Positions 35,746 to 44,612 are shown, counted from the first letter of the stretch. The stretch is 64,000 nt of DNA from Chthonomonas sp. (GCA_016788585.1 JAEURP010000007.1:188001-252000); one strand, 5' to 3'. Notes: generated from the sequence alone by a model not told the origin. Translations and numbers: made by a program.

Positions 35746-35810
35746 AGATGTTTTGAGCCTTGGACGCGAAAAGCTATCATGAAAGTTGATCGCTGTTTAT
35801 TGATACGCAA

Positions 35811-35844
35811 ATTGACCGCTGTCTGCAACCAGCCAGCGGTCAAT
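35811..35844. terminator. Inverted repeat, possible terminator of the dockerin-like gene
   Basis: ATTGACCGCTG and CAGCGGTCAAT are perfect 11-base inverted copies around a 12-base loop, 21 nt beyond the stop of the leftward gene. On that strand the stem is followed by only a few Ts, so termination is uncertain. The remainder of 35746-35865 holds nothing I recognise. Confidence 0.5.
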
Positions 35845-35865
35845 AAGGATTAGTTGGACTAAAGA

Positions 35866-37128
35866 CTAGCCGTCAACTCCGCCAAAGTTCGCAATGATAA
35901 TGTCAATATCGGCGGCATCGACTTCGCCACTAACATCAGCATCGGTCGCGCTAACGGCAACAGATCCAAAGTCGGCAATGACGAGGTCAATATCAGCAGC
36001 ATCGGCTTCGCCTGAGTTATCAACGTCTCCGTTCTGCACGGCGATGGCTCCCATGTTTTGGCTCGTGCCATTTAGATTCAAATTCGTCGTCTTCTTCAAG
36101 AACGAAGAACCGTCGAAAATGAGCTGAGTAGCACCCGCAAGAGACGTTGGCAATGCTATGCTAAACGGGGTCGACTGGCTACTTGCTGAAATCGTGCCAG
36201 AAGCAACGGTCGTATTTCCTTGCATCACAGCGAAAGACATCGTGCGAGCGGCTGCAAATGGCGCGACCGTGTCACTTAGAACCAAGTCTCCATTGAGTTG
36301 CTGCGTCGCAGCCGAGCCTTGAAGGGAGAAGAATCGCCCGCCGCCTGTGTAAACCTGCGTTGAGGTCGCCGTCGCGACGTTGTAAACGTGCGCGCCTGCG
36401 CTATTCGACCACAAGATGTTGCCGTTCGACAATTGGTACACCCCTCGGCAATCATTTACAACGTACGCCGTGAGTTCAGCACCGGTAGTTGGGTTGTGCA
36501 CAGAAATGCGATCTGAAGTGAACCAGCCGACGAGAACATTACCGCTTGGATCAATAGCCATCTGCTCTGCAAAGCTATAGGCACCATTGTAGAACACGCC
36601 TGCGCTCGATCCGTCCATGTTGAAGCGATGCACATCGTTGTTTGGGTTGGCCGATGAAGTGAGCAAAGTACCATTCAGCTCCATCACGTAGAACGGTCCC
36701 GTGTTGAAACCCGCGGTCGAATAGTTTCCAAGGTGATTGCCGCTGGTATCAAACCGGGCGATCGTATCTGCCGAGCCGAACTGTGTGCCATCTTGAGGAG
36801 CATAGATGACGCCATCGATTAGCGTAAGCCCGCGGCAGTTATCGAGCACACCAACCCCAACGGTGCCGAGCAAAGTGCCGGTGCCGTCGTATCGGGAGAT
36901 CTTGTCGCCAATTTGCTCGCTCACCCAAATCTCACTTCCGACAGCAATGGCAGAGATTGGTGTGGTTCCGGATGGGATTGGGAAAAGGCTTGAATTAATT
37001 AAACTGCCATCAACCGGGCTAAAAGTGACGATACGATTGTTTGTGCTGTCCGGCATCAAAACAACGGACTGAGCCGAGGCAACACCCGCAATACAAACCG
37101 CAAACGAGGAGAGAATAAGAGTCTTCAT
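35866..37128 (-). CDS. Exported beta-propeller-like protein with dockerin-like tail
   Basis: About 420 residues with a clear signal peptide (MKTLILSSFAVCIAGVASAQ). The body repeats strand patterns such as NNRIVTFSPVDGSLI, DKISRYDGTGTLLG, DTIARFDTSGNHLG and NDVHRFNMDGSSAG, about 45 residues apart, as expected of a six- or seven-bladed propeller. The C-terminus holds two calcium loops, GDVDNSGEADAADID and TDADVSGEVDAADID. It likely sits at the cell surface; no catalytic residues are evident. ATG 37128 is preferred to 37134 because it places Lys directly after Met. Confidence 0.78.
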   Translation of the reverse strand: MKTLILSSFAVCIAGVASAQSVVLMPDSTNNRIVTFSPVDGSLINSSLFPIPSGTTPISAIAVGSEIWVSEQIGDKISRYDGTGTLLGTVGVGVLDNCRGLTLIDGVIYAPQDGTQFGSADTIARFDTSGNHLGNYSTAGFNTGPFYVMELNGTLLTSSANPNNDVHRFNMDGSSAGVFYNGAYSFAEQMAIDPSGNVLVGWFTSDRISVHNPTTGAELTAYVVNDCRGVYQLSNGNILWSNSAGAHVYNVATATSTQVYTGGGRFFSLQGSAATQQLNGDLVLSDTVAPFAAARTMSFAVMQGNTTVASGTISASSQSTPFSIALPTSLAGATQLIFDGSSFLKKTTNLNLNGTSQNMGAIAVQNGDVDNSGEADAADIDLVIADFGSVAVSATDADVSGEVDAADIDIIIANFGGVDG

Positions 37129-37190
37129 TAGCATTGCACGTTCAACTAGTCTAACAACACATCCGCAAAAGTGGGAGTCATACTCTCCCC

Positions 37191-38207
<1,017 letters not shown>

Positions 38208-38252
38208 GTCACTGAAGAGACATTTTCAAATAATTCGACAATCATCAAACTA

Positions 38253-38275
38253 TTCGATGAGTATCGAAGTATAAT
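38253..38275 (+). promoter_or_regulatory. Promoter and operator of the ArsR/metallothionein unit
   Basis: TATAAT, a perfect -10 box, lies at 38270-38275. Directly before it, TTCGAT and ATCGAA form a perfect palindrome around GAGT at 38253-38268, so a bound repressor would cover the space between -35 and -10. A second ATTCGA lies 19 bases upstream at 38233-38238. The GTG at 38282 begins 7 nt after the -10 box, predicting a leaderless transcript. Confidence 0.7.
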
Positions 38276-38281
38276 GTCATT

Positions 38282-38599
38282 GTGGACGAGGCCCTTAAGA
38301 TCTTTCAGGCGCTGAGCGATTCGACGCGGCTCGCGGTGTTTCAGTGCATTCGCGGGTGCGGCGGCGAGACGGCTTATGACACCGAGACCGGCTGCTGCGA
38401 TGCGACCGAGCCGGGGGCCGTGGCGCTTTGCGATGTGAAATGCCAGGTGCCGTGCTCGCCCAGCACGCTGACGCATCACCTGAACGTGCTTCGCGACGCC
38501 GGGATTATTGAGACTGATCGGCGCGGTAGGCAGGTTTATGTGCAGATCAATGGCGCGGCGCTGGCGAAGGTCGCGAGCTTCTTGGTGAACACAAAGTGA
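38282..38599 (+). CDS. ArsR/SmtB-family metal-sensing repressor, cysteine-rich
   Basis: A 105-residue winged-helix repressor. IFQALSDSTRLAVFQCI is the family's first helix pair, SPSTLTHHLNVLRDAGII the recognition helix, and DRRGRQVYVQI the wing. An unusual Cys-rich stretch between them holds C22, C26, C38, C39, C50, C54 and C58; the last three (C-x3-C-x3-C) sit just before the recognition helix, where ArsR proteins bind thiophilic ions. The metal cannot be told. The start is GTG, likely leaderless. The palindrome in its own promoter suggests autorepression and control of the small Cys-rich gene 41 nt downstream. Confidence 0.9.
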   Translation: MDEALKIFQALSDSTRLAVFQCIRGCGGETAYDTETGCCDATEPGAVALCDVKCQVPCSPSTLTHHLNVLRDAGIIETDRRGRQVYVQINGAALAKVASFLVNTK

Positions 38600-38640
38600 C
38601 AGGTTTTGGCCTTCACCGGCTGAAAAAGGAGAAGAAAACT

Positions 38641-38724
38641 ATGGAAAACAACAACTCCTGCGGATGCGGTTGCGTATGCTGCGGAAATGGTTGCTGTGGC
38701 AAGTGCTCTTGCTGCGGCGGCTAA
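38641..38724 (+). CDS. 27-residue metallothionein-like protein
   Basis: A tiny ORF with a very good ribosome-binding site: AAGGAG at 38626-38631, 9 nt before ATG. It encodes 27 residues, ten of them Cys (positions 7, 9, 11, 13, 14, 18, 19, 22, 24, 25) and eight Gly, with only one Lys and one Glu as charged side chains. C-x-C, C-C and C-x2-C spacing is that of metallothioneins, which sequester Cu(I), Zn(II) or Cd(II) as thiolate clusters. Known bacterial examples (SmtA, MymT) are about twice this size; the closest size match is fungal copper metallothionein. It follows an ArsR-type repressor and precedes a strong terminator. Confidence 0.8.
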   Translation: MENNNSCGCGCVCCGNGCCGKCSCCGG

Positions 38725-38731
38725 TCTTAGT

Positions 38732-38757
38732 GGGGCTGGTCGCAAGGCCGGCCCCTT
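38732..38757 (+). terminator. Hairpin ending the ArsR/metallothionein unit
   Basis: GGGGCTGGTC and GGCCGGCCCC pair over 10 bp, with two T-G wobbles, around a GCAA tetraloop, 7 nt after the metallothionein stop. The T-run after it is short (TT, then TTCTT). Confidence 0.75.
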
Positions 38758-38832
38758 AGGTTCTTAGTTTGTCGCGGTCTAAGTTGCGGGCGACTCCGAA
38801 GGCGTGGGCGGTGCTTCGCCACAAGATAACGA

Positions 38833-39171
38833 TTAGAAGTACGAAGACAAGCTGGATCGGGTGTGGCGGTTGGATATCAGAAGAAGCGACGAGGCAGAAA
38901 TAACTAATAGGACCGTCCCGATCGCGAGATACCACCCTTGAACCCGCCAGAGTCCGGAGTTACTGCGATTAAGAACTGGCACGAAGATGAAGAGAAAAGG
39001 CAGGACTAAGGCGCCCATAAAGAAAAAGAGTGGCAGGATCGCAAACCAAGAGACCACATAACACGCGACGTCGACGGTCTCTAGCCATTTCTTTCCTGTA
39101 GCCGGGAAGAGCCTTGGATAAGGCGAAGCCATGGGCTCGATCTTCTCATCCTCGTCCGGTTCACCCTTCAT
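38833..39171 (-). CDS. Small two-helix membrane protein
   Basis: A 112-residue protein with an acidic N-terminus (MKGEPDEDEKIEPM) and two hydrophobic helices near residues 35-62 and 75-97, followed by a Ser/Arg-rich tail. I do not recognise a family. ATG 39171 is used because the longer frame to 39405 is antisense to mutM. It is divergent from mutM with 9 nt between the starts. Confidence 0.65.
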   Translation of the reverse strand: MKGEPDEDEKIEPMASPYPRLFPATGKKWLETVDVACYVVSWFAILPLFFFMGALVLPFLFIFVPVLNRSNSGLWRVQGWYLAIGTVLLVISASSLLLISNRHTRSSLSSYF

Positions 39172-39180
39172 AATCCTATC

Positions 39181-40023
39181 ATGCCTGAATTGCCCGAAGT
39201 TGAAACCGTCCGCCGCGTGATGGAGCGGGCGCTGGTGGGGCATACGATCAAGGAAGTCGAGGTTGCGCCGGACGAGATCGTGCTGGGGCGGTTCCCGAAC
39301 AAGGCGATGGAGGAGCATCTGAAGGGCGCGAAGGTGGCCGGGGTCGGGCGCAAAGGGAAGTATTGGTGGATCGAGCTCGATAAGAAGCCCTGGCTCTTCG
39401 GGCACCTCGGCATGGCCGGCTGGATTCGCGAGATGGGAGAGCCGACGATCCGCATCCGCGAGATGGGCAACATGCCGCTCGATGACGAGGAGGGCCGCCC
39501 GCGGTTTCTAAAGCTAATGCTGACCACCGAAGAGGGAAGGCGCATCGCGATGACCGACGGTCGGCGACTGGCCCGCCTGTGGCTGAGCGACTCGCCCGAG
39601 AAAGACAAGCGAGTCGGGGCATTGGGCTTTGATTCTTGGAAGGGCTTGCCTTCTTCTTCTGAATTGCACGCGTTGCTAAAGAAGCGAAAGGCGCCGCTGA
39701 AGGCGATCCTGCTTGATCAGGCGCTGTTCGCCGGAGTCGGCAATTGGATCGCCGACGAAGTGATGCTGGAAGCGCGCCTATCGCCTCACCGGCTAGGGAC
39801 TTCTTTGACGGAAAAGGAGGCCGGAGCCTTGAAGAAGGCGATCGAAGATGTGATTAGCCTGGCTGTCGAGAAGGGCGCGGATAAGGATCAGTTCCCGGCA
39901 GACTGGCTGTTCCATGTGCGCTGGGGCGGCAAGAAGGGCATTCCGCAGTTCGATGGGCACGACATTATTCGTGAGCAGGTGGGCGGTCGGACGACTGCCT
40001 GGGTGCCGGATCTTCAACGATAG
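39181..40023 (+). CDS. mutM: Formamidopyrimidine-DNA glycosylase, zincless type
   Basis: A 280-residue base-excision repair enzyme that removes 8-oxoguanine and formamidopyrimidines. The N-terminal catalytic PELPEVETV, RKGKYWW with the beta-clamp lysine, FGHLGMAG and VGNWIADEVMLEA are intact. The usual C-terminal zinc finger (four Cys) is missing: the segment reads HVRWGGKKGIPQFDGHDII and ends GGRTTAWVPDLQR. That ending matches the zincless finger of plant and fungal Fpg (GGRTTAYVPELQ), and the Arg in GGRTT is the DNA-binding one. The enzyme should be functional. The ATG lies 4 nt after TAATCC. Confidence 0.93.
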   Translation: MPELPEVETVRRVMERALVGHTIKEVEVAPDEIVLGRFPNKAMEEHLKGAKVAGVGRKGKYWWIELDKKPWLFGHLGMAGWIREMGEPTIRIREMGNMPLDDEEGRPRFLKLMLTTEEGRRIAMTDGRRLARLWLSDSPEKDKRVGALGFDSWKGLPSSSELHALLKKRKAPLKAILLDQALFAGVGNWIADEVMLEARLSPHRLGTSLTEKEAGALKKAIEDVISLAVEKGADKDQFPADWLFHVRWGGKKGIPQFDGHDIIREQVGGRTTAWVPDLQR

Positions 40024-40052
40024 AGGGACAGTAGAGGGATATTGAGTGACCG

Positions 40053-40103
40053 TTGAGGGACAATGGCTGACAACATCCCTCCATGTCCAGCCACATCCCT
40101 CAA
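40053..40103. repeat. Imperfect inverted repeat between mutM and glyQ
   Basis: TTGAGGGA and TCCCTCAA form the outer arms and TGGCTG and CAGCCA the inner arms of a 51-base interrupted hairpin. Just before it AGAGGGA occurs twice. It may be the mutM terminator, although no T-run follows. The TATCCT at 40128-40133 is the likely glyQ -10 box. Confidence 0.5.
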
Positions 40104-40146
40104 TTGTCCAGCCTCGCTCCGTCCCGGTATCCTCTCACCGTAACCC

Positions 40147-41076
40147 ATGGTCACCTTCCAAGAAATCATCCGCCGACTCGACGAGTACTGGGCCGCGCAG
40201 GGGTGCGCGATCTTGCAAGGGTATGACGTCGAGGTCGGGGCGGGGACGATGCACCCAGCGACGACGCTGCGCTGCCTTGGGCCGGAAAGTTGGAATGTCG
40301 CCTATGTGCAGCCGAGCCGCCGACCGGCAGATGGCCGCTACACGCGCAACCCGATGCGCAACCAACGCTACTACCAATACCAAGTGGTGATGAAGCCAAG
40401 CCCGGACAATATCGTGGACCTCTACATGGAGAGCCTGAACGCGATCGGCTTTGACACGAAGAAAAACGACATTCGCCTCGTCGAGGACGATTGGGAGAGC
40501 CAGGCGGCGGGCGCGGCGGGCGTGGGCTGGGAAGTTTGGGTAGACGGCACCGAGGTCACTCAGTTCACGTTTTTTCAGCAGATGGGCGGTTACGATTGCG
40601 ATCCGGTCTGCGCCGAGATCACCTACGGGCCCGAGCGGCTGTGCCTGATGCTCAATAACCAGAATTCGTTCTGGACGGACCTCCAATGGAATGAGGCGAT
40701 GAGCTACAAGGACACCGAATACGACCTGGAGATGCAACACAACGTGTACAACTTCGAGGTTGCTTCGACCGAGATGCTGTTGCAGGTCTTTGATCTGTAC
40801 GAGGCGGAAAGCAAGCGCGTGATTGAGACGCCGGTCTTCTGGGACGAAGAACTGGACATCCTCACGACTCGGGAAGCGAGCGAAAAGAAGGGTGCGTTGG
40901 TCTATCCGGCGCTGGATTTGGCGTTGAAATGTTCGCACATCTTCAACATCCTCGACGCACGCGGCGCGATCAGTGTGACCGAGCGCGCCGCTTACATCAA
41001 CCGCATTCGCGGACGAATTCGCGCTTGCTGCGGCAAGTACCTCGAGAAGTTCAAGGTCTCGGCGCCGGCAAGCTAG
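40147..41076 (+). CDS. glyQ: Glycine-tRNA ligase alpha subunit
   Basis: The alpha chain of the bacterial heterotetrameric glycyl-tRNA synthetase, carrying the class II catalytic core. The 309-residue protein has TFQEIIRRLDEYWAAQGCAI, the diagnostic GAGTMHPATTLRCLGPE, YVQPSRRPADGRYTRNPMR and YQYQVVMKPSP, and matches the family end to end. The beta chain gene glyS, usually directly downstream, is not here; the next gene runs the other way, and the two stop codons overlap in CTAG (41073-41076). Confidence 0.97.
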   Translation: MVTFQEIIRRLDEYWAAQGCAILQGYDVEVGAGTMHPATTLRCLGPESWNVAYVQPSRRPADGRYTRNPMRNQRYYQYQVVMKPSPDNIVDLYMESLNAIGFDTKKNDIRLVEDDWESQAAGAAGVGWEVWVDGTEVTQFTFFQQMGGYDCDPVCAEITYGPERLCLMLNNQNSFWTDLQWNEAMSYKDTEYDLEMQHNVYNFEVASTEMLLQVFDLYEAESKRVIETPVFWDEELDILTTREASEKKGALVYPALDLALKCSHIFNILDARGAISVTERAAYINRIRGRIRACCGKYLEKFKVSAPAS

Positions 41077-42563
41077 ATTCCGTATACGCCGCGATACTTT
41101 TCGCCCAATCGAGCGAGGTAGTCGGAGGCCCCCATTGGCTTGCCCGTGACCATAGGGACGAGCGTCTGCGGCGGGAACTTTGAGCCGTGGCGATAGATCT
41201 TTTCGACCAGCCAGTCAAGAATTGGCTTGAAATTGCCGCTCGCGATAAGAGCATTTGTATCTCCAAGGTCCCTCTCAAGGCAGTTCCAGAACTGGTAGCT
41301 CAGCAGGTTGCCCATCGTGTAAGTAGGGAAGTAACCAATGCTTCCCATGCTCCAGTGGACGTCTTGAAGGCAACCTTCACTATCTGTCCTGGGTGTGATA
41401 CCGAGATATTCCTCGTACTTACTGTTCCAGAACTCCGGCATGTCATTCACATTCAACTTGCCTTCGAGGACGGCGCACTCGACTTCGAAGCGCACCATGA
41501 TATGTAGGTTGTAGGTCACTTCGTCGGCTTCGACGCGGATATAGGATGGCTCCACTTTGTTGATCGCTCGGTACATCGTGGCAGGAGCGACTCCGGCGAG
41601 CGAAGGGAAGTAAGACGAAAGCTTTGGAAGCATCCAGGTGACAAACGCCTCGCTTCGCCCCACGATGTTTTCCCATAGGCGGCTTTGGCTTTCGTGAATG
41701 CCAAGTGAGACTCCGCCAGCCAGCGGGGTTCGGTCCCATGACATCGGGCTACCCTGTTCGTACATACCATGCCCAGCCTCATGAAGAGTTCCAAAGAGCG
41801 CGCTCGGTAGATAGTCTTTGAACCTTGTTGTAAGGCGAATGTCACCAACCGACCAGCCGGTGCAGAACGGGTGGGGAGCCGTGTCTTGCCGTCCTCGGTC
41901 CATGTCGAAACCAATCTGATTCAATAGCCACTCGGTAAATTCTCGTTGCTTGTCGTTCGCCCAATCGCCATACAGGAAGCTGTCATCAGGTTGATTTGGT
42001 GAATCCTTAATGTCCCTAACCAATTGGACAATAGGGCCACGAATCTCGTCGAAGATCGCTTGGCATTGAGCGTGGGTCGCGCCTTCCTCGTACATATCGA
42101 TGAGAGCATCGTAAATGTGGTTCTGGTAGCCCAGGAGATTCGCCTCTTCCTTGGTGATCTCGAACAGTTCGGCGAGAATCGGTGCAAAGGTCTTGAAATC
42201 GTTGTTGGCGCGTGCAGTAACCCAGGCTTCGTGGCCCTCGGCGCTCAACTTGCTCTTTCGCGCCACGAGTTCGGCTGGAAACTTCGTGCGTAGCTTCATG
42301 TCGCGCTGGGTGTTTCGGACCAAGGCGGCTTCATCGGAGTCTGGAGCGACTTCTTTCGCCGCATTTTCAAGGGCACGTTGGGTTTCGTCGCTGACAAAGG
42401 TCTCGTGGGCCATGCGAGCAAGGATGCTACTGTGCTCCGCTCGGGCATTGGCGCCTCCCTTGGGCATGTAGGTCTGTTGATCCCAGTCCAGCATGCTCAT
42501 CGCAGCATGAAGAGCATTGACATCGAAGAGCTTGGTTTTTAGTTCGTCTAAAGCAGTTGGCAT
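41073..42563 (-). CDS. M32 family metallocarboxypeptidase
   Basis: A 496-residue carboxypeptidase of the Taq/Pfu type that removes C-terminal residues. The zinc site is HEAGHGMYEQG (HExxH) with the downstream glutamate in LGIHESQSRLWEN; DPHPFCTG is represented as DTAPHPFCTGWSVGD and the M32 marker YRAINKVEPSYIRVEADEVTYN follows. Length is normal. It is cytoplasmic (no signal peptide). TAGTCT lies 10 nt before the ATG. Convergent with glyQ. Confidence 0.94.
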   Translation of the reverse strand: MPTALDELKTKLFDVNALHAAMSMLDWDQQTYMPKGGANARAEHSSILARMAHETFVSDETQRALENAAKEVAPDSDEAALVRNTQRDMKLRTKFPAELVARKSKLSAEGHEAWVTARANNDFKTFAPILAELFEITKEEANLLGYQNHIYDALIDMYEEGATHAQCQAIFDEIRGPIVQLVRDIKDSPNQPDDSFLYGDWANDKQREFTEWLLNQIGFDMDRGRQDTAPHPFCTGWSVGDIRLTTRFKDYLPSALFGTLHEAGHGMYEQGSPMSWDRTPLAGGVSLGIHESQSRLWENIVGRSEAFVTWMLPKLSSYFPSLAGVAPATMYRAINKVEPSYIRVEADEVTYNLHIMVRFEVECAVLEGKLNVNDMPEFWNSKYEEYLGITPRTDSEGCLQDVHWSMGSIGYFPTYTMGNLLSYQFWNCLERDLGDTNALIASGNFKPILDWLVEKIYRHGSKFPPQTLVPMVTGKPMGASDYLARLGEKYRGVYGI

Positions 42564-42613
42564 AAGTCATCAAAGACTACCGCAACTCTTGTGATAACGT
42601 TCCTGGTGCGTCG

Positions 42614-42619
42614 TATACT
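42614..42619 (+). promoter_or_regulatory. -10 box (TATACT) of the BON-like gene
   Basis: TATACT is followed by 5 nt and ATG 42625, predicting a leaderless transcript. No clear -35 element. Confidence 0.45.
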
Positions 42620-42624
42620 AAGGC

Positions 42625-42873
42625 ATGGCTGACCCGAATGATGTTGCCGCTACGAAGTTACTCCGCCGCGAGTTCGCGCGCAAGCCGATTGACATTTCGC
42701 AGGCCGACCTTCGCGTTTCGCATGGTGTTGCTTATGTGCGGGGCGTTTTGAAGCCGATGAAGGGTTCCGCCGAGCCTATGCAAGCGATGCTGGACCATAT
42801 CTCAAAGGCGCTGCGGAGCCGGGGCGAGTTTCGCGATGTCGTGATTGATTGCGTCATTCGCGGCGAAGGCTAA
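42625..42873 (+). CDS. Small BON-like protein
   Basis: An 82-residue protein. DISQADLRVSHGVAYVRGVLKP and the alternating helix before FRDVVIDCVIRG follow the BON pattern (strand, glycine, strand, helix, strand), which binds lipid or hydrophobic ligands in other proteins. No signal peptide is visible, so it would be cytoplasmic. The assignment is by pattern only. Its TAA stop overlaps the stop of the convergent folC gene by 3 nt. Confidence 0.65.
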   Translation: MADPNDVAATKLLRREFARKPIDISQADLRVSHGVAYVRGVLKPMKGSAEPMQAMLDHISKALRSRGEFRDVVIDCVIRGEG

Positions 42874-44123
42874 TTTAGGAGCAATCCCGCCTCGCCGACG
42901 AGGTAGAAGCTGCCCGTGACAACGACGGCGCGATTCGACTGAAGCGCCGCGTCGAGACCATCTTTAACCGTTTGGTGAACAGTCGTTGGGATGCCGAGAT
43001 GGGCGATTTTGGTCGCAATTTCCTCCGGCGGCACCGCGCGATGGAAGTTGATCGGCACGAGGTGAAGCTCGGCAATGATTTCCTTAAGAGGCTCGAAGAA
43101 CGCGATCGGATCGTGACCCGCGACCATGCCAGCGACGACAGTGAATTTGTCACCGAACCCGAGTAGCGCATAACCGAGCGCAACGGCCGCGTCGTGATTG
43201 TGCGCGCCATCGAGGATGACACGGTGCCCTGCGACTTGGCGCTGCTCCATCCGACCGGGCAAACGCACATTTTGAACACCGTCATTGATGAGAACGGGGT
43301 CGCGAATCGCCCCTGCCACCTCGCAAGCGGCGATCGCGACGGCCATATTTGCACTCTGATGCGGGCCGGCGAGAACTGGAGGCCCGACATGGTGCTTCGC
43401 AACTGGCGTTTCGATGATATGGTCTCCGACCCGACCAATGAAGTTAACTTCCTCGCCAAGACGCCAAACTGCACTCGCTCCCTTTGATTCAGCCTCCTTC
43501 AGAATGGTCGCCTCGGCCTCCTCCGGCACGGCGCCAACGACGACCGGCTTGCCCGGCTTGATGATCCCCGCCTTCTCGAACGCGATTTCCGCGAGAGTAT
43601 TGCCGAGGACCGAGGTGTGGTCGAGGCCGATACTGGTGATGACGGCGACCTCACCGGTGATGACGTTGGTCGCGTCGAGGCGGCCGCCGAGACCGACTTC
43701 GAGCGCGACCCATTCGCACTCGGCTTCTTGCCAAGCCGCGAACCCGATGGCGGTCTTCATTTCGAACTCAGTGATGCCTCCGTACTCTGTCCCCTCGAAT
43801 TCCTCGGCGACTTTGAATAGCCTCGTCGCGTGACGTGCGAAGTCTTGCGGCGAGATGTACTCGCGCCCGATCTGGATGCGCTCCATTGGGTCGTAAACGA
43901 ACGGGCTGAAGTACGCGCCGGTCTTGTAGCCCTGCTCGATAAGAATGCTCTGCACAGTCGCGGTAACGCTGCCTTTGCCATTGGTGCCGGCTACGTGAAT
44001 GAACTTTGCTGTCGGTTTATCGAGCCCGGCGAGCTCGACGAACTTCTGCATACGGTCAAGCCCCATCCTCCACCCACGCGGTGCCAGCGCGGTGACGGCC
44101 TCCATGGCTTCTAGATAGTTCAC
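42870..44123 (-). CDS. folC: Folylpolyglutamate/dihydrofolate synthase
   Basis: A 417-residue Mur-ligase-like enzyme that adds glutamate to folates (and often makes dihydrofolate). The P-loop is VAGTNGKGSVTATVQSIL, GAYFSPFVYDPMERIQIG is the FolC signature, and VALEVGLGGRLDATNVI and SIGLDHTSVLGNTLAEIAFEKAGI provide the magnesium and substrate sites; LDGAHNHDAA marks the C-terminal domain. The start is GTG 44123, 7 nt after a TAAACT box. Confidence 0.95.
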   Translation of the reverse strand: MNYLEAMEAVTALAPRGWRMGLDRMQKFVELAGLDKPTAKFIHVAGTNGKGSVTATVQSILIEQGYKTGAYFSPFVYDPMERIQIGREYISPQDFARHATRLFKVAEEFEGTEYGGITEFEMKTAIGFAAWQEAECEWVALEVGLGGRLDATNVITGEVAVITSIGLDHTSVLGNTLAEIAFEKAGIIKPGKPVVVGAVPEEAEATILKEAESKGASAVWRLGEEVNFIGRVGDHIIETPVAKHHVGPPVLAGPHQSANMAVAIAACEVAGAIRDPVLINDGVQNVRLPGRMEQRQVAGHRVILDGAHNHDAAVALGYALLGFGDKFTVVAGMVAGHDPIAFFEPLKEIIAELHLVPINFHRAVPPEEIATKIAHLGIPTTVHQTVKDGLDAALQSNRAVVVTGSFYLVGEAGLLLN

Positions 44124-44130
44124 GTTGGGC

Positions 44131-44136
44131 AGTTTA
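44131..44136 (-). promoter_or_regulatory. -10 box (TAAACT) of folC
   Basis: On the minus strand TAAACT is followed by 7 nt and then the GTG start codon of folC, a leaderless arrangement. Confidence 0.45.
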
Positions 44137-44180
44137 CGGCATGCGCAACCTGAATTCGTCTTGAAGCGTCACCTAGTTAG

Positions 44181-44360
44181 ATGGAACTGATAGCGGGAGC
44201 GTTAGTCGGTGCGATACTAGTCGTCTTTCTCGTTTTGTTCAAAGCTCGAAAAGCTGGCGGATCGAATAGTTCGGATACGGACCCAACTGGGTGGGGTTGC
44301 TCAGGAGGTGATCACTACGTTGACGGCGGCGGTGATGGTGGTGGGTGCGGCGCCGACTAG
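44181..44360 (+). CDS. 59-residue single-helix protein with Gly/Cys tail
   Basis: One N-terminal membrane helix (LIAGALVGAILVVFLVLF), a short basic step (KARKAG), an acidic linker and a tail of Gly and Asp with two Cys (WGCSGGDHYVDGGGDGGGCG). Not a known family. The following gene has the same architecture, which supports both being real. The ATG has no clear ribosome-binding site. First of three small membrane-protein genes in a row. Confidence 0.6.
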   Translation: MELIAGALVGAILVVFLVLFKARKAGGSNSSDTDPTGWGCSGGDHYVDGGGDGGGCGAD

Positions 44361-44382
44361 AGTTTAATCACTTGACAAGATC

Positions 44383-44607
44383 ATGCTAGTTTTCATCCTC
44401 GTTTTGTTCGCCCTATTTATTCTTGGATTCTTTGTATTCATCGCTGCGAACGCCGGTCGGGGTCGTGATGACTGGAATTCGATGAACTCTTGGTCGGATA
44501 CCAGTTCGACGACCGTCGATGACAATTCTGGAACGGGTTGCGAGAGTTCCGAGGGTTGTGAAAGCTCAAGTGGGGATTGCGGCGGAGACGGAGGTGGCGG
44601 CGATTGA
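44383..44607 (+). CDS. 74-residue single-helix protein with Cys/Gly tail
   Basis: A strongly hydrophobic N-terminal helix (MLVFILVLFALFILGFFVFI) is followed by a Ser/Asp/Asn-rich linker and a tail with CESSEGCESSSGDCGGDGGGGD split by single residues (three Cys in all). The layout copies the neighbour at 44181-44360, with 22 nt between the genes. Similar GDGGGG endings occur on small hypothetical proteins of many bacteria; their role is unknown. Confidence 0.65.
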   Translation: MLVFILVLFALFILGFFVFIAANAGRGRDDWNSMNSWSDTSSTTVDDNSGTGCESSEGCESSSGDCGGDGGGGD

Positions 44608-44612
44608 GTCCG

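Noticed and set aside
40024-40146. Glycine riboswitch or T-box before glyQ
   Set aside because: Only an interrupted inverted repeat is found; neither T-box consensus nor glycine aptamer cores are present.
40135-40938. 267-codon open frame opposite glyQ
   Set aside because: Antisense of glyQ without recognisable domains.
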